A DNA stretch of 12,142 bases, taken from positions 1 to 12,142 of the forward strand of contig JAHWKQ010000045.1 in assembly GCA_019347785.1 (NCBI GenBank), read 5' to 3'. The position numbers and the translations under genes are program-made. This document shows positions 12,074 through 12,142 of the stretch, one piece after another. Source of the DNA: Actinomycetota bacterium (GTDB taxonomy: Bacteria > Actinomycetota > Nitriliruptoria > Euzebyales > Egibacteraceae). A model generated the notes under the pieces. The model worked only from the letters and a program-made list of their open reading frames with translations. It was not told the origin of the DNA and made no database searches. Each line of letters starts with the position of its first letter. Position 1 is the first letter of the stretch.

Positions 12074-12142
12074 GGCTGGCGCTGCACCACGATGGGCGTG
12101 GCCGCCGGCCCATCCATCGTGTGGGACAGGTGGTCCACCACG
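12070..12142 (-). CDS. C-terminal end of an unidentified gene, possibly an anti-sigma factor
   Basis: Only the last 23 codons are inside the window (ending TPIVVQRQP then TGA at 12072-12070). The frame is open to the right edge and overlaps the RseB-like gene by 4 nt (GTGA), as in tight operons. The fragment has no motif that names it. From the order anti-sigma / RseB-like / HtrA / TatB in related bacteria, a zinc-binding anti-sigma factor (RseA role) is the most likely identity, but this is inference from position only. Confidence 0.5.
   Translation of the reverse strand, partial: VVDHLSHTMDGPAATPIVVQRQP

Overview
The window is very G+C-rich (roughly three quarters by eye), tightly packed, and uses many GTG starts and TAnnnT-type -10 boxes. 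Together with a RseB-like / HtrA / TatB gene order and an FHA-LuxR regulator, this points to a high-GC actinomycete (Actinomycetota). It could belong to one of the deep-branching classes, but genus and class cannot be read from the sequence. No rRNA, tRNA, insertion sequence, phage gene or CRISPR array was seen, so the region looks chromosomal.

Left part (1-3954, all minus strand). Reading leftward: an acyl-CoA dehydrogenase overlaps a PHP-domain phosphoesterase by 4 nt (ATGA). An FHA + LuxR-type HTH regulator with its own strong ribosome binding site follows. After a 477-nt gap with no recognisable gene comes a ParA ATPase that runs off the left edge. The ParA has a readable promoter, and a 16-codon mini-ORF overlaps its start codon.

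Middle (3955-8837). A divergent region holds an 18-bp perfect inverted repeat between the acyl-CoA dehydrogenase and a Nudix hydrolase gene. A two-domain protein with a possible FMN split-barrel half follows, then a convergent LppM-like lipoprotein. Divergent from the lipoprotein is a PilB/GspE-type assembly ATPase with an extra C-terminal eight-cysteine double zinc ribbon. A polyprenol-phosphate-mannose-synthase-like GT2 follows. The Nudix and GT2 genes both look leaderless, with TAnnnT exactly six bases before a GTG.

Right part (8722-12142, minus strand). Reading leftward: the end of an unidentified gene (possibly an anti-sigma factor), a MucB/RseB-like periplasmic sensor, a membrane-anchored HtrA/DegP serine protease with one PDZ domain, TatB, and a PAP2 phosphatase. 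The order matches the actinobacterial sigE-rseA-htrA-tatB envelope-stress arrangement known from Mycobacterium. The PAP2 gene overlaps the GT2 gene tail to tail by 116 nt.

Nothing here is clearly a new defence or mobile system. The most unusual items are the zinc-ribbon assembly ATPase, the long palindrome between divergent promoters, the matched leaderless starts, and the mini-ORFs that overlap two start codons.
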